Virus record (IMG/VR): IMGVR_UViG_3300044535_002275
Location: 62,001-126,000 of that record
Source: a virus
Strand: one strand, 5' to 3'
Length of the DNA: 64,000 nt
Below are positions 9,275-17,721 of this stretch, one piece after another. Position 1 is the stretch's first letter, and each line of letters begins with the position of its first letter. Under the pieces are notes generated by a model, which searched no databases, was not told where the DNA came from, and worked only from the letters and a program-made list of their open reading frames with translations. A program made the position numbers and the translations under genes.

Positions 9275-9635
9275 CCGGGTGTGCCAAGCAAAACAAAGTA
9301 AGTTCCTGTTGTGTTGCCACATATATACGGTATTCTCCATCTACCCCGTTTGTCCACGACCATAATGGGTTGCATTCCGCAGGTATCGAGTCTTGGCCAA
9401 CAGGTGCAGCAATAGACCATTTTTTAGCAGCAACATAGTTGGTATACCAGTCGTGTATCTTGCGATACAAGCGGACTTCGGCACTCCAACCATATGTATT
9501 GGTAAACCATTGTTGAGCTCGGCAAAACAATAAGGGGCCTTCGTTTTGTGCCATTCCGCCCGAGAATCCAATGTAATACTTGAAATATTGATGGTGCGTG
9601 TGGCGTTGATCCATCTGCCGTATAGTGTACATCAT
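9255..9635 (-). CDS. Hypothetical protein (126 aa)
   Basis: Aromatic-rich soluble protein (RAQQWFTNTYGWSAEVRLY, PLWSWTNGVDGEYRIYVAT). No recognised domain. Sits between the MoxR ATPase and its VWA partner and overlaps the gene upstream by ATGA. Confidence 0.6.
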   Translation of the reverse strand: MMYTIRQMDQRHTHHQYFKYYIGFSGGMAQNEGPLLFCRAQQWFTNTYGWSAEVRLYRKIHDWYTNYVAAKKWSIAAPVGQDSIPAECNPLWSWTNGVDGEYRIYVATQQELTLFCLAHPVDQKNH

Positions 9636-9919
9636 AATGAGTATTTAAGGCCGAACAAGGTTGCATCTCGTGGATCAGAGAAGAAAAATTTCAGTGCCCA
9701 GGTGTTTACTTCGTTGTAAGATTCTGTTTCGAAATACCATCTACCGCGATTGGCTGGTCCAAAGTCTCGGGTTATTTCTCTTAGATATCGGCTAACTTCT
9801 AAATAATTATAAGGATCGAACACGATCCTTATAGTAGAAAGGGACGGTACTGGATCCAACGTAGTTCCATGTTCGATGAAATTGGTCGGATCCACCTCTA
9901 TACTCTTACGAGTTGGCAC
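9632..9919 (-). CDS. Hypothetical protein related in its tail to the LRWS family (95 aa)
   Basis: Starts with GTG (MPTRKSIEVDPTNF). The end, WYFETESYNEVNTWALKFFF and ...DATLFGLKYSL, follows the same plan as the small proteins of the 45.4-47.9 kb array (F.FE..., DA.LF.LRWS). It is possibly a dispersed member. Overlaps the MoxR ATPase gene and the next gene. Confidence 0.6.
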   Translation of the reverse strand: MPTRKSIEVDPTNFIEHGTTLDPVPSLSTIRIVFDPYNYLEVSRYLREITRDFGPANRGRWYFETESYNEVNTWALKFFFSDPRDATLFGLKYSL

Positions 9920-10994
9920 TCAAGATGTACTTGCCAAACCGCTGGTGAAACTCGTCAAAATTCTTTAGTTTGGTTGGTTTGAACGGTAATGCATAAGTGG
10001 TAAGAGCAATCCTAGCACCCATGACAACCAGTTCGGTCTCAAAGTTCTTCATCATGTAAGCAAAGAAGTTGTCGGCCATTTCGTGAAACTTTTCGTCAGT
10101 TTCTTTGCGATCAAGTGCATCTTTGAGTTCGTAGCATAAACTAGTGACCAACGAGTACATGGCCGATACTTCTTTAACGTCAAGATCTTTGACCTTGCCC
10201 GACAAAATGTCTTCGGGCTTGGGCAAACGACTAGAAATCTTGCGATGTGCCATGAACTTGACAGCTAACCCTTCGCCGACTGTACCAGCAATCAAGTCGG
10301 TAGCAGTGACATCATCTAAATCCTCGTCTGCCAACAGCTCGCTTACAAAGAACCACGAGCGTGGTGTAGCAAAAGCACGTGAACTAGATTTAGCATCAAA
10401 ATCGTAGAGATCTTGCTTGGCAAAACTTATGTAACCCACAACATCTTTGTGAGTCTTGTTTTGCACAGCCCATTCGTGCCAGCTAGGAAAGTCTACTTTC
10501 ATTTCCAAGTGTACAAAGCGGTTAGACAACGGAGTAGGCATACGATAAGTAACACCCTTGTCGCTTTCACGATTACCGGCAGCAATCATGACCACATTGT
10601 CGGGCAATACATACTTGCCGCAGCGACGGTTAAGGATCAACTGATAAGCAGCAGACTGTACACCGGGCGGAGCCGAGTTCATTTCATCCAAAAATAACAC
10701 TATTACAGGGTACTGACTGGCTAGTTCTTCGTCAGGCAAATCAATTGGGGGAGCCCAATCCATTTTGCCAAGTTCTTTGTTATAGAAAGGAATACCACGA
10801 ATATCCGTGGGATCCATTTGTCCCAAACGCAGATCGATCATGAAACCTCCTAGTTCTTGAGCAATGTCAGCAACAACTTCGCTCTTGCCAATACCCGGAG
10901 GACCCCACAAGAATACAGGGCGTTTGGTTTTGAAGCATTTAACAATGCTCTTGCGGGCACCAACTGCTGTAACTGTACGGGTATCTACTGACAT
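9906..10994 (-). CDS. MoxR-type AAA+ ATPase
   Basis: 362 residues. Walker A is WGPPGIGKSE (about residues 30-39), Walker B is VILFLDEMNSAP, and the sensor-1 asparagine is in VVMIAAGNRE. Family members act as chaperone-like ATPases with VWA partners; here the VWA metallopeptidase-like protein is encoded just downstream. AAGGA precedes the ATG, and a sigma70-type promoter lies 56-84 bases upstream. Confidence 0.9.
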   Translation of the reverse strand: MSVDTRTVTAVGARKSIVKCFKTKRPVFLWGPPGIGKSEVVADIAQELGGFMIDLRLGQMDPTDIRGIPFYNKELGKMDWAPPIDLPDEELASQYPVIVLFLDEMNSAPPGVQSAAYQLILNRRCGKYVLPDNVVMIAAGNRESDKGVTYRMPTPLSNRFVHLEMKVDFPSWHEWAVQNKTHKDVVGYISFAKQDLYDFDAKSSSRAFATPRSWFFVSELLADEDLDDVTATDLIAGTVGEGLAVKFMAHRKISSRLPKPEDILSGKVKDLDVKEVSAMYSLVTSLCYELKDALDRKETDEKFHEMADNFFAYMMKNFETELVVMGARIALTTYALPFKPTKLKNFDEFHQRFGKYILSANS

Positions 10995-11049
10995 AGTGTT
11001 TCCTTAGGGAGAGGGATAAAATTAAATTCTGTATTGCTAGTGAAATACT

Positions 11050-11078
11050 ATTATAGCGTTTCGTAGATTACTGGTCAA
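11050..11078 (-). promoter_or_regulatory. Sigma70-type promoter for the MoxR operon
   Basis: TTGACC at 11073-11078, 17-base spacer, TATAAT at 11050-11055. The -35 overlaps the tail of the upstream small gene. Confidence 0.75.
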
Positions 11079-11274
11079 CTAGACCTTTACCTACTTCGGT
11101 TTGTTCGATGTAGTTGGCTAGCGTATTAACAACAACCATGACCGCAGTCATGACAGCCGCAGGATTATCTGTGCCTTTGGCAATACTGTAAGCATAGTCC
11201 AAAGCTTCGTCGAAGGAGGCACGGTCTGCAAAAAGATTATTTCGGATGGATTCGGCAAGTCCAGTCGGTGTCAT
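11068..11274 (-). CDS. Hypothetical small protein (68 aa)
   Basis: Helical by composition, with a hydrophobic middle (PAAVMTAVMVVVNTLANYI) that could be a core helix rather than a membrane segment. Unknown function. It starts one base before the stop of the 73-residue protein gene. Confidence 0.6.
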   Translation of the reverse strand: MTPTGLAESIRNNLFADRASFDEALDYAYSIAKGTDNPAAVMTAVMVVVNTLANYIEQTEVGKGLVDQ

Positions 11275-11275
11275 A

Positions 11276-11497
11276 TTAGGCCTCTACTGACAAGTCTGAC
11301 ATGTTGGGAAAACGACCAGTGGCCTTGTAAGTATTCACAGCTGAATAACCTGCTTCTAAGGCATAGTCAGCGTCGGGGAAAATAGCCGCGCTGGTGAATA
11401 CCGCAATATCACCGTGACGGTCAAATACTTCAATAGACACTTCATAACGATCAACAGCTTCGTTTAGCTTGATTTCGGTGACTTGAGCTTGACGCAT
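11276..11497 (-). CDS. Hypothetical small protein (73 aa)
   Basis: The start at 11497 is set by AAGGAG six bases upstream (MRQAQVTEIKLNEAV). Alternating beta pattern in the first half, then YALEAGYSAVNTYKA. No known family. Confidence 0.65.
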   Translation of the reverse strand: MRQAQVTEIKLNEAVDRYEVSIEVFDRHGDIAVFTSAAIFPDADYALEAGYSAVNTYKATGRFPNMSDLSVEA

Positions 11498-11507
11498 TGA
11501 GTACTCC

Positions 11508-11786
11508 TTAGATACGAGTAAGATTAATAACACGCCCAGGATAGTCGTTGTAGGAAACTCTAAGTGGAACAAACACAATTTCGCCAACGCGGCTACCATA
11601 GCCGCGTTCTTCAAATCGCTTGCCGTCAAACTCATCTACCAGCACACGGATTTTGACGGCAGCATAGCCTGGCTCATTTGTCATCTCAAGCACACGGCCT
11701 TCGACAAAACAGTCGGAACGGCCGTACATGGGTTTAAAATCATATGAACGAATAACATCGTTCTTTTCAATTTTTTCTACTAGCAT
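11508..11786 (-). CDS. Hypothetical protein (92 aa)
   Basis: The start at 11786 is chosen because CGGAG precedes it; the longer frame upstream would cross the promoter. All-beta composition (GRVLEMTNEPGYAAVKIRV, GEIVFVPLRVSYND), suggesting a small barrel or OB-like fold. First gene of a leftward unit behind a strong promoter. Confidence 0.65.
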   Translation of the reverse strand: MLVEKIEKNDVIRSYDFKPMYGRSDCFVEGRVLEMTNEPGYAAVKIRVLVDEFDGKRFEERGYGSRVGEIVFVPLRVSYNDYPGRVINLTRI

Positions 11787-11816
11787 GATCTGCTCCGTTT
11801 TGTTCACTGTAAATAC

Positions 11817-11845
11817 ATTATAGCAAATGGTGTATTTCCGGTCAA
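11817..11845 (-). promoter_or_regulatory. Sigma70-type promoter
   Basis: TTGACC at 11840-11845, exact 17-base spacer, TATAAT at 11817-11822. Drives the leftward small-gene unit. Confidence 0.8.
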
Positions 11846-12057
11846 CCAAAAGAAAGCCCCAAATTGCGGAGCTTTTTAGTGTTGTAAAAAAACAACAGTT
11901 ATCTAACAGATTATAAATATATTTGTTAGCGCCGATTATCGCAATTGACGCAGAATATATCAAAACGCCTGGCACGTTATGCCTTTACTGTAGTGTTGCT
12001 ACAGAACGCCAACAAAATAAATCGTATTATCAATTACCTCTAATATAAAATCATTCA
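11846..12057. other. Divergent intergenic region
   Basis: AT-rich spacer between the leftward small genes and the rightward Tct cassette. It must hold the promoter of the cassette, but no convincing -35/-10 pair is visible on the plus strand. No gene seen. Confidence 0.5.
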
Positions 12058-13386
12058 ATGATAGAGCCATTTGTTTTTTGGACAACAGGAATAGTGTCAG
12101 GAATCGCAACCGGGATTCTGCCTGGCATTGGACCATTGGCTTTGGTAATACTTTTTTATCCTGTACTGATGTCCACTGATGTGCTATCAATCATGCTTTT
12201 TTACAGTGGCATGCTGGTGGCAGCACAATACACCGGTGCTGTCATTGGAGTTGTGGCCGGAGTACCGGGTGAAATATCGTCCACTGTAGCAGCAACATCT
12301 GGACATAAACTATTCAAAAAAGGCAAAGGATTTGACGCCTTGGGAATTGCTGCTATTGGTGGCACAACAGCATCGTTGATTGCTGTTTTTCTTGTTCCAA
12401 CAATTGCAAACTTATTTTACAATAATGCCAAGTTCTACAGTATTTTTGTGCAAGTGTTTATATTTTTGTCTATTATTATTTTGATGATCGTTTACAACAA
12501 AAATTATCTTGTTAATCTGGCATTGATAGCAACTGGATTTACCGCGGGATTGATTGGATATCATCCTAGTTTTGGATCCATAATGACATTCAATTCAATG
12601 ATTTTGGATCCTGGGATATCCATAACAGTTTTTTTATTTTGTATTTTTATTGTGCCTCAACTGTTGATGTTTGGTCGAATCAAATTCAACACAGCTAATT
12701 TACCCGGCAGACACAGTATGCGTCAGATAGTAAAACTTGCGGTCAATCGATATCAATCCATTCTCAGAGGATCGTTGATGGGAGTTTTGTTAGGGCTAAT
12801 ACCAGCTGTGGGCACATCTATTTGTAGCAATGTTGCGGCGTTTGTTGAGAAAAGAATCAATCGTCAGCAGTCCAAACAGTTGTCATCCGCAGAAGCAGCC
12901 AATAATTCTTCTGCAATCAGCAGTATGATTCCTTTGGTAGCATTTGGTATTCCGATTACTGCGTCCGAAATGGTAATTTACAATGTAATCAGTACCAGTA
13001 CTCCGTCGTTTGGATATGCATGGTTCCAAACATTGGCATTTGGAAATTTTACCAACCTGGATATCTTGTTATGCAGTCTTGTTATAGGTTCTGTTATTAT
13101 GACCTTTGTGGCTTGGAACTGTGCATCAACCATAATTAAAATAATATCCAAAATTTCTTTCTTACACATATACTCAACTGTTGTTGTAATTATTGTAGGT
13201 GCCATAATTTACCAAGCAATTGATCAATATCGAATCGACACTGACTTTATTTCTTTGTTGGTGTTGTTACCCATCGGATGGATTTGTTACAAGAAAAATA
13301 TCGACACATTGCCGGCAGTGTTGGCTTTTATGATAGCTAAACCGTGCTTGTCAGCAATGTCTATAGCAGTTCAATTATTAAATTAA
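12058..13386 (+). CDS. tctA: TctA-family transporter membrane subunit
   Basis: 442 residues with about ten hydrophobic segments. The family's GxxPGIGP signature is GILPGIGPLALVI near residue 20, with a second LGLIPAVGTSICS around residue 245, matching the duplicated TctA fold. TctA is the large inner-membrane subunit of tripartite tricarboxylate transporters, taking up citrate or related acids with a periplasmic binding protein. A binding-protein gene follows 15 bases later, but the small TctB subunit is not encoded here. Unusual in a phage. Confidence 0.85.
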   Translation: MIEPFVFWTTGIVSGIATGILPGIGPLALVILFYPVLMSTDVLSIMLFYSGMLVAAQYTGAVIGVVAGVPGEISSTVAATSGHKLFKKGKGFDALGIAAIGGTTASLIAVFLVPTIANLFYNNAKFYSIFVQVFIFLSIIILMIVYNKNYLVNLALIATGFTAGLIGYHPSFGSIMTFNSMILDPGISITVFLFCIFIVPQLLMFGRIKFNTANLPGRHSMRQIVKLAVNRYQSILRGSLMGVLLGLIPAVGTSICSNVAAFVEKRINRQQSKQLSSAEAANNSSAISSMIPLVAFGIPITASEMVIYNVISTSTPSFGYAWFQTLAFGNFTNLDILLCSLVIGSVIMTFVAWNCASTIIKIISKISFLHIYSTVVVIIVGAIIYQAIDQYRIDTDFISLLVLLPIGWICYKKNIDTLPAVLAFMIAKPCLSAMSIAVQLLN

Positions 13387-13401
13387 AAGGAAATTTTTAC
13401 A

Positions 13402-14280
13402 ATGAAAAAATTAATTATTGCGTTTTTTATCGCAGCATCGTCGGTGGTTGGTGCTGCAGATCTAACCTATTATCAACTGTCGTCCCGTACTGAGCCCACT
13501 GTGTTGATTCAGGATGCATGGCTTGATAGCCTGAAATCCACAGGCATCTCGGTCACCGCCAAACGAGGAATGGGTTGCGGAGGTATGACCGCTTACCAAG
13601 CTGATCCTGCTGCCAAATTAGTTTATTTTTCAGGCGGTCGTTACTGGCTCAGTCTGCAAAAAAATGAAACAGCTTGTGTCATCGACTTGGACTCAATTGA
13701 ATGGGTGGCCACTGTGTCTGATCCGTATTTGATGTGCTCACTGACAGATTCCCCAATTCGGGATAGAGATTCTTTTAGACAAAAAAAGCAACTGACCATT
13801 GGCAGTACCGGCGCAGCGCCATTTGGTAGTTGGATCAGCGATTACAATCGCAAAAATCACACAACTCACAAATCTATTTCTTTTGGCAACAGCACTGAAG
13901 CAGCAATGGCCCTACTGGCCCGAGATATACAGGTGGCTGTGTTGCAGGCTATTGCTGCCAAAAAACACATATCAAGTGGAAAAATAAAATGCTTTGCCTC
14001 AACAGCAACATCTTCTGACCTGGCGAATTTCTCCAGTTTGCACCCTACAGGGGATAAAGTAATAAATGAATACACATCAACATTTGCGTTAGGAGCAGTT
14101 GGATTATCGCATGATATGTTATTGCGTGTGAGACAAGCAATAAGCAGCACATCGGTTGATGTCAGCACAACTGGTTTTAAAATTCGTTATATCACAACCG
14201 ACAAAGAACAACAGGACGGTAAGAAAATGATTAAATCGTTGATCACCGACGTGTTGCAAATTACAAAAACAAGCAGATGA
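13402..14280 (+). CDS. tctC: TctC/Bug-like periplasmic solute-binding protein
   Basis: 292 residues with a clear signal peptide (MKKLIIAFFIAASSVVGAAD). The mature part has family-like segments (TIGSTGAAPFGSWI, NSTEAAMALLARDIQVAV) and probably binds a carboxylate for the TctA protein. It is somewhat diverged from typical Bug proteins. AAAGGA precedes the start. Its stop overlaps the next start (ATGA), so all three genes form one rightward operon. Confidence 0.7.
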   Translation: MKKLIIAFFIAASSVVGAADLTYYQLSSRTEPTVLIQDAWLDSLKSTGISVTAKRGMGCGGMTAYQADPAAKLVYFSGGRYWLSLQKNETACVIDLDSIEWVATVSDPYLMCSLTDSPIRDRDSFRQKKQLTIGSTGAAPFGSWISDYNRKNHTTHKSISFGNSTEAAMALLARDIQVAVLQAIAAKKHISSGKIKCFASTATSSDLANFSSLHPTGDKVINEYTSTFALGAVGLSHDMLLRVRQAISSTSVDVSTTGFKIRYITTDKEQQDGKKMIKSLITDVLQITKTSR

Positions 14281-15371
14281 AATACGGATATTACGAAGTA
14301 GCTGGTAAACAGTACGCCAGCAAATTGCAGGCAATAGAAGAGGCTACCCCAAACGGCTGGTGGCCTCATTGGAATTTCCATGAAAAATATTTTTCGTCAG
14401 TGGATTGGTCTGTTGAACCAGAGGAATCTCTGTCGGTATTATATCAACGTCGTGCAAAAGAAATCAGAGAACAACACAGTCGTGTGTACCTGCACTACAG
14501 CGGTGGATCGGACAGCTGGCAGGTTGCATATTCATTCTTGACTGCTGGATTGAAAATTGATCGTTTGATTTACCGGTCGTATGAATTTGTAAAAGATTTC
14601 AAAACAATAGGAGCAGAAAATTTAAATGCCGAAGGCAAATTATCAGCTTATCCATCCTACAAGGCCTTGCTGGAACTAGATCCCACTCTCAAATGGGAAA
14701 CTTGGGAAACAGGCGACGACATGTTAAAATTATGGGCAAACACAAAGCTTGATACCACTTTATTGAATATACCGCAACCATCAATTATTTCTAGATTAAA
14801 TTTGATCAAAAACTCATTTAATCTAACAGACCAATCAACTGCCAACATATATGGCATTGAAAAACCGAATCTGTATTACGAAGATGGCAATTTTTATCTA
14901 TTTTTTCCAGATCATGCAGTGAACTTTCAGTGCTTTAACGAAAACAATCAAAACAATATTTTGTTTTTTTGGGACAACACTCCGGCTGCAATCGACATAT
15001 TGAAAAAACAAGTACATCTAGTTAAGAAATGGTTTTTAAAAAATCCACAACATATACACAAGATTGCAAGTCGTAAATCTCGTGATGCTGATTGGTATAA
15101 TCGTGTTGTTGCCAACATTGTTTATCCAGATTACAAATTGACCTGGCAAACAAAAAAACCTGCTCGAATTGTTAAAATTGAAACTACTAATTGGTTTTAT
15201 CAAATAAGCCCAGATCAGCCGGAATGGAAAGCATACCAGGCATGGCGCAGATACGTGGTCGAACAAAGCGAACGCATTAAAATAGCCATGAAAGACTTCC
15301 CGGAATTTCAGAAGAAAGAGGAAGATTTGAATGTTCTTCCTACGTCGTGGAGTAAGTTATACAAAGTATAA
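14277..15371 (+). CDS. PP-loop ATP-pyrophosphatase-like protein
   Basis: 364 residues. The PP-loop SGGSDS lies in VYLHYSGGSDSWQVAYSF (about residues 75-92); this motif binds ATP in enzymes that adenylate a substrate (QueC, asparagine synthase, PAPS reductase, tRNA thiolases). The rest matches none of these by eye, and it is too long and too different to call QueC. Translationally coupled to the binding-protein gene. Substrate unknown. Confidence 0.75.
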   Translation: MKYGYYEVAGKQYASKLQAIEEATPNGWWPHWNFHEKYFSSVDWSVEPEESLSVLYQRRAKEIREQHSRVYLHYSGGSDSWQVAYSFLTAGLKIDRLIYRSYEFVKDFKTIGAENLNAEGKLSAYPSYKALLELDPTLKWETWETGDDMLKLWANTKLDTTLLNIPQPSIISRLNLIKNSFNLTDQSTANIYGIEKPNLYYEDGNFYLFFPDHAVNFQCFNENNQNNILFFWDNTPAAIDILKKQVHLVKKWFLKNPQHIHKIASRKSRDADWYNRVVANIVYPDYKLTWQTKKPARIVKIETTNWFYQISPDQPEWKAYQAWRRYVVEQSERIKIAMKDFPEFQKKEEDLNVLPTSWSKLYKV

Positions 15372-15389
15372 ACTAAGACACTGCGATTT

Positions 15390-15992
15390 TTACATTGCAG
15401 GGCCGTTACCGTTCCTAAAACCCACTACCCCACCTTCGGCTTCGATACGTTTGATTGCGTCTTCAAAAAGAATAGGTGCAAAATCAGTTTGTTCAACACA
15501 AACACAGTGATATCTAGGATCAATTTGATCGCTGTAAAGGACCTCTCCGGTACGAGCATCAACCCCGCGCGGTTTCATAACACGATTGGCATGGAGGTGA
15601 CCGTGTATGTTTACACCAAATCGTCCAAGGCTCTCAGGATGGACAGGAATATGACTAAGAATCATTCCGTTCATGACATGGTATGCACGAAGTTCGCGGA
15701 AGTACTGTCTGTATTCGTCATCCCGAAAGATGTCGTGATTACCGCGAATAAGCACTTTATCGCCGTTGAGACGGGCAAGTGTAGACATTGCTCGTCGGTT
15801 AATGACTACATCTCCGAGATGGTATACTTTGTCATTTGGACGCACACGTTCGTTCCAACGCTCAATCATGGCTTCATCCATTTCTGCCGGATCGTCCCAC
15901 GGACGAAGTTTAGTCACACCGTCGTTGCGCACAAAGCGACACACGCCAGCATGCCCAAAATGTGTATCACTTACAAGAAAAACTGCTGGCAT
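15390..15992 (-). CDS. Calcineurin-like metallophosphoesterase
   Basis: 200 residues. Metal-binding motifs in order: SDTHFGH, HLGDVV, RGNHDIF and HGHLH. This is a small soluble phosphoesterase, possibly a nucleotidase or RNA end-processing enzyme. AGGAGG six bases upstream of the ATG. A second, unrelated-length member lies at 30566-31444. Confidence 0.9.
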   Translation of the reverse strand: MPAVFLVSDTHFGHAGVCRFVRNDGVTKLRPWDDPAEMDEAMIERWNERVRPNDKVYHLGDVVINRRAMSTLARLNGDKVLIRGNHDIFRDDEYRQYFRELRAYHVMNGMILSHIPVHPESLGRFGVNIHGHLHANRVMKPRGVDARTGEVLYSDQIDPRYHCVCVEQTDFAPILFEDAIKRIEAEGGVVGFRNGNGPAM

Positions 15993-16004
15993 GATTGCCT
16001 CCTT

Positions 16005-16274
16005 TTATTTTTTACTTGAGTTGGATGCCAACAATGCCATGGTTGCCATGGCCTCTGACTTTACCCCAATCCAATAAACTTTAAACCCATCTCGAGCTGC
16101 TCGATAACCAAATTTTGACTTCCACGGTGAATCTCGCCTGTACTGACCGCCAAAATGGCGTTCCATTGTCCGTTCCATATTGCCAGCCACAACACTGTAG
16201 TGGCTGAAACGAAAAGCATGAGTATAACCATCACGGTACAGACTGTGAGTTTTGTTTAGTTTTATCAACTTCAT
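16005..16274 (-). CDS. Hypothetical small basic protein (89 aa)
   Basis: Basic protein starting MKLIKLNKTHSLYRDG; it contains FGYRAARDGFKVYWIGVKSEA. No known domain. Follows the single-helix membrane peptide gene at two bases' distance. Confidence 0.6.
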   Translation of the reverse strand: MKLIKLNKTHSLYRDGYTHAFRFSHYSVVAGNMERTMERHFGGQYRRDSPWKSKFGYRAARDGFKVYWIGVKSEAMATMALLASNSSKK

Positions 16275-16275
16275 T

Positions 16276-16377
16276 TTATTGACTCAGTTTAATTGCTGCC
16301 CATATAAGAACAGCAGCAACAAGACCAGATACTACAAGAGCAGCAATCACAATTAGCGCAGCCACTATCAAGTCCAC
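16276..16377 (-). CDS. Single-helix membrane micro-protein (33 aa)
   Basis: A GTG start at 16377, one base after the previous stop, gives a 33-residue peptide. It is almost entirely one hydrophobic helix (LIVAALIVIAALVVSGLVAA...) ending IKLSQ. Its tight packing between two genes supports it. Function unknown; a holin-like or regulatory membrane peptide is possible. Confidence 0.5.
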   Translation of the reverse strand: MDLIVAALIVIAALVVSGLVAAVLIWAAIKLSQ

Positions 16378-16378
16378 G

Positions 16379-16579
16379 CTACACCATCTGCTCGTAAAAT
16401 CCGTACCGGGCAGAGTAAGCATCGAGTGCTTCCAACTCACGCACCAAGGTCCAGCGTCCTACACCAGCCATGCGTTTACGAAATCCGTGTACAGACTTAT
16501 GATAGTCTGACAAAATTTCAGCTAGATCAGCATCGCTGTATTGACTCTTAAACCAATCAATCTTGTTTGATGATTGCAT
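16379..16579 (-). CDS. Hypothetical small protein (66 aa)
   Basis: Start at 16579 (MQSSNKIDWFKSQYSDAD), supported by GGAG seven bases upstream. Helical, charged, soluble. No known family. Confidence 0.6.
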   Translation of the reverse strand: MQSSNKIDWFKSQYSDADLAEILSDYHKSVHGFRKRMAGVGRWTLVRELEALDAYSARYGFYEQMV

Positions 16580-16601
16580 TACATTTCTCCTTGGTCCGAG
16601 A

Positions 16602-17060
16602 TTAAACAGCAACTTCGTCGTTGTCTTGAGCAACCTGGCTCATGGGGTTTGGGTAGTAGGCCATACCGCCGTTGCCAACTGGGAAAGCAATAAACTGCAT
16701 GGCAGCCAATTCCTTGGCAGTAAGTTCACGTGGCTCTGATGCCGCCGTCTTTTTAGACTTGGTTACTTTGACTTTGACACGGACTTCTCGTTTGGCTTTA
16801 GGAGCCTTGGCAAAAGGATTCTCATCCTTGACCTGAGCTGTCAAAAATGCAGTAACTTCTGCTTCGGCATTGCTGTACAGTTGGATAACAGCCTTTACAG
16901 CTTCGTTTTTTGTAGAAACTGGCACAGCCAACTTGATGATGTTGATATCAGTGTCGCCTAACTTGGCCAACTGCTCAATGCGCTTTTCGTCAGTGGCAGT
17001 ACGGAATTTGAGCTCGCCTGCTACACGGCTATAACCTGCAAAAGAGATTAGTTTAGACAT
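16602..17060 (-). CDS. Hypothetical protein with Lys-rich linker (152 aa)
   Basis: Residues 1-75 form a folded-looking region (MSKLISFAGYSRVAGELKF). A lysine/valine-rich linker (KREVRVKVKVTKSKK) and a short C-terminal segment follow. AGGAG precedes the ATG and a TAGACC-N17-TATAAT promoter lies just upstream. Unknown function. Confidence 0.65.
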   Translation of the reverse strand: MSKLISFAGYSRVAGELKFRTATDEKRIEQLAKLGDTDINIIKLAVPVSTKNEAVKAVIQLYSNAEAEVTAFLTAQVKDENPFAKAPKAKREVRVKVKVTKSKKTAASEPRELTAKELAAMQFIAFPVGNGGMAYYPNPMSQVAQDNDEVAV

Positions 17061-17090
17061 TTACTGCTCCTGTTTTGTTAGTGTAAGTAC

Positions 17091-17119
17091 ATTATAACCG
17101 AAAGGGCTTTTCTGGTCTA
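17091..17119 (-). promoter_or_regulatory. Sigma70-type promoter
   Basis: TAGACC at 17114-17119, 17-base spacer, TATAAT at 17091-17096. Drives the leftward genes from 17060. Confidence 0.65.
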
Positions 17120-17173
17120 CCAAAATATGCAAAAAAGCAACATAAAAACTAGGAAAAACTCTGCTACGCCCAT
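17117..17173 (-). CDS. Possible hydrophobic micro-ORF (18 aa)
   Basis: MGVAEFFLVFMLLFCIFW, overlapping (TAATG) a 17-codon frame at 17173-17226 that would start exactly where the upstream promoter should begin transcription. No ribosome site. Very short, so possibly chance; the region otherwise holds two promoters and no other gene. Confidence 0.25.
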   Translation of the reverse strand: MGVAEFFLVFMLLFCIFW

Positions 17174-17232
17174 TAAAACAAGTGTGGCAAAATTACAACA
17201 TACGCTGTTGAGGTGCTTTTTAGCATGTTCTT

Positions 17233-17261
17233 AGTATAACAAACACACGATTTTAAGTCAA
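17233..17261 (-). promoter_or_regulatory. Sigma70-type promoter beside a terminator
   Basis: TTGACT at 17256-17261, 17-base spacer, TATACT at 17233-17238. It begins immediately after a terminator hairpin, so it restarts transcription for the 17.06 kb unit. Confidence 0.65.
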
Positions 17262-17286
17262 TAAAAAAAGCCCCATTTTGGGGCTT
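17262..17286 (-). terminator. Rho-independent terminator
   Basis: Leftward: AGCCCCA/TGGGGCT stem followed by seven T residues, 28 bases after the stop of the 112-residue protein gene. Confidence 0.85.
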
Positions 17287-17313
17287 GATTTTTGTTGCAT
17301 TTTTACAACATTA

Positions 17314-17652
17314 TTACTCAGTATCGGTTACAATAGTACCCAAATAAGTCCAACCGGCTGCTTCATCGGCAGCAAGAGCTGCACTGTCACTGTATCCATA
17401 TGACACTCTTATTGCTTCATATTCATCGCCGTTAGTTACATGCTTATTAATGGATAAAATGAACGTTTCCTGATCCCACTCGTACGTGATTGGCTCTAAC
17501 AAAACTCCGTCAGCAAGTGCAGCATTATTGCCTTCTGTTACAGATAGTTCTAGTTCCGCTGGGTATAAAGAATTTTTATTGGCATACGCTTCGTTGCCAT
17601 CTACAAAGATTGCATTATCTTTCTCGTATTGTATTTTCAATAATTGTGACAT
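17314..17652 (-). CDS. Hypothetical acidic protein (112 aa)
   Basis: Acidic, beta-rich protein (LYPAELELSVTEGNNAAL, ITYEWDQETFILSINKH). AAGGA before the ATG. Followed directly by a terminator. It could be a small structural or decoration protein; no family recognised. Confidence 0.6.
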   Translation of the reverse strand: MSQLLKIQYEKDNAIFVDGNEAYANKNSLYPAELELSVTEGNNAALADGVLLEPITYEWDQETFILSINKHVTNGDEYEAIRVSYGYSDSAALAADEAAGWTYLGTIVTDTE

Positions 17653-17721
17653 AGAATATCCTTAACAGTGTTATGAAATTATTTATGATTGGTTTAATAA
17701 AGAAAACTAACATGTTGTTTG

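Noticed and set aside
14277-15371. Calling the PP-loop protein QueC to complete the deazaguanine pathway
   Set aside because: The SGGSDS loop is shared by many enzymes; the protein is much longer than QueC, and I see no QueC zinc cysteine cluster.
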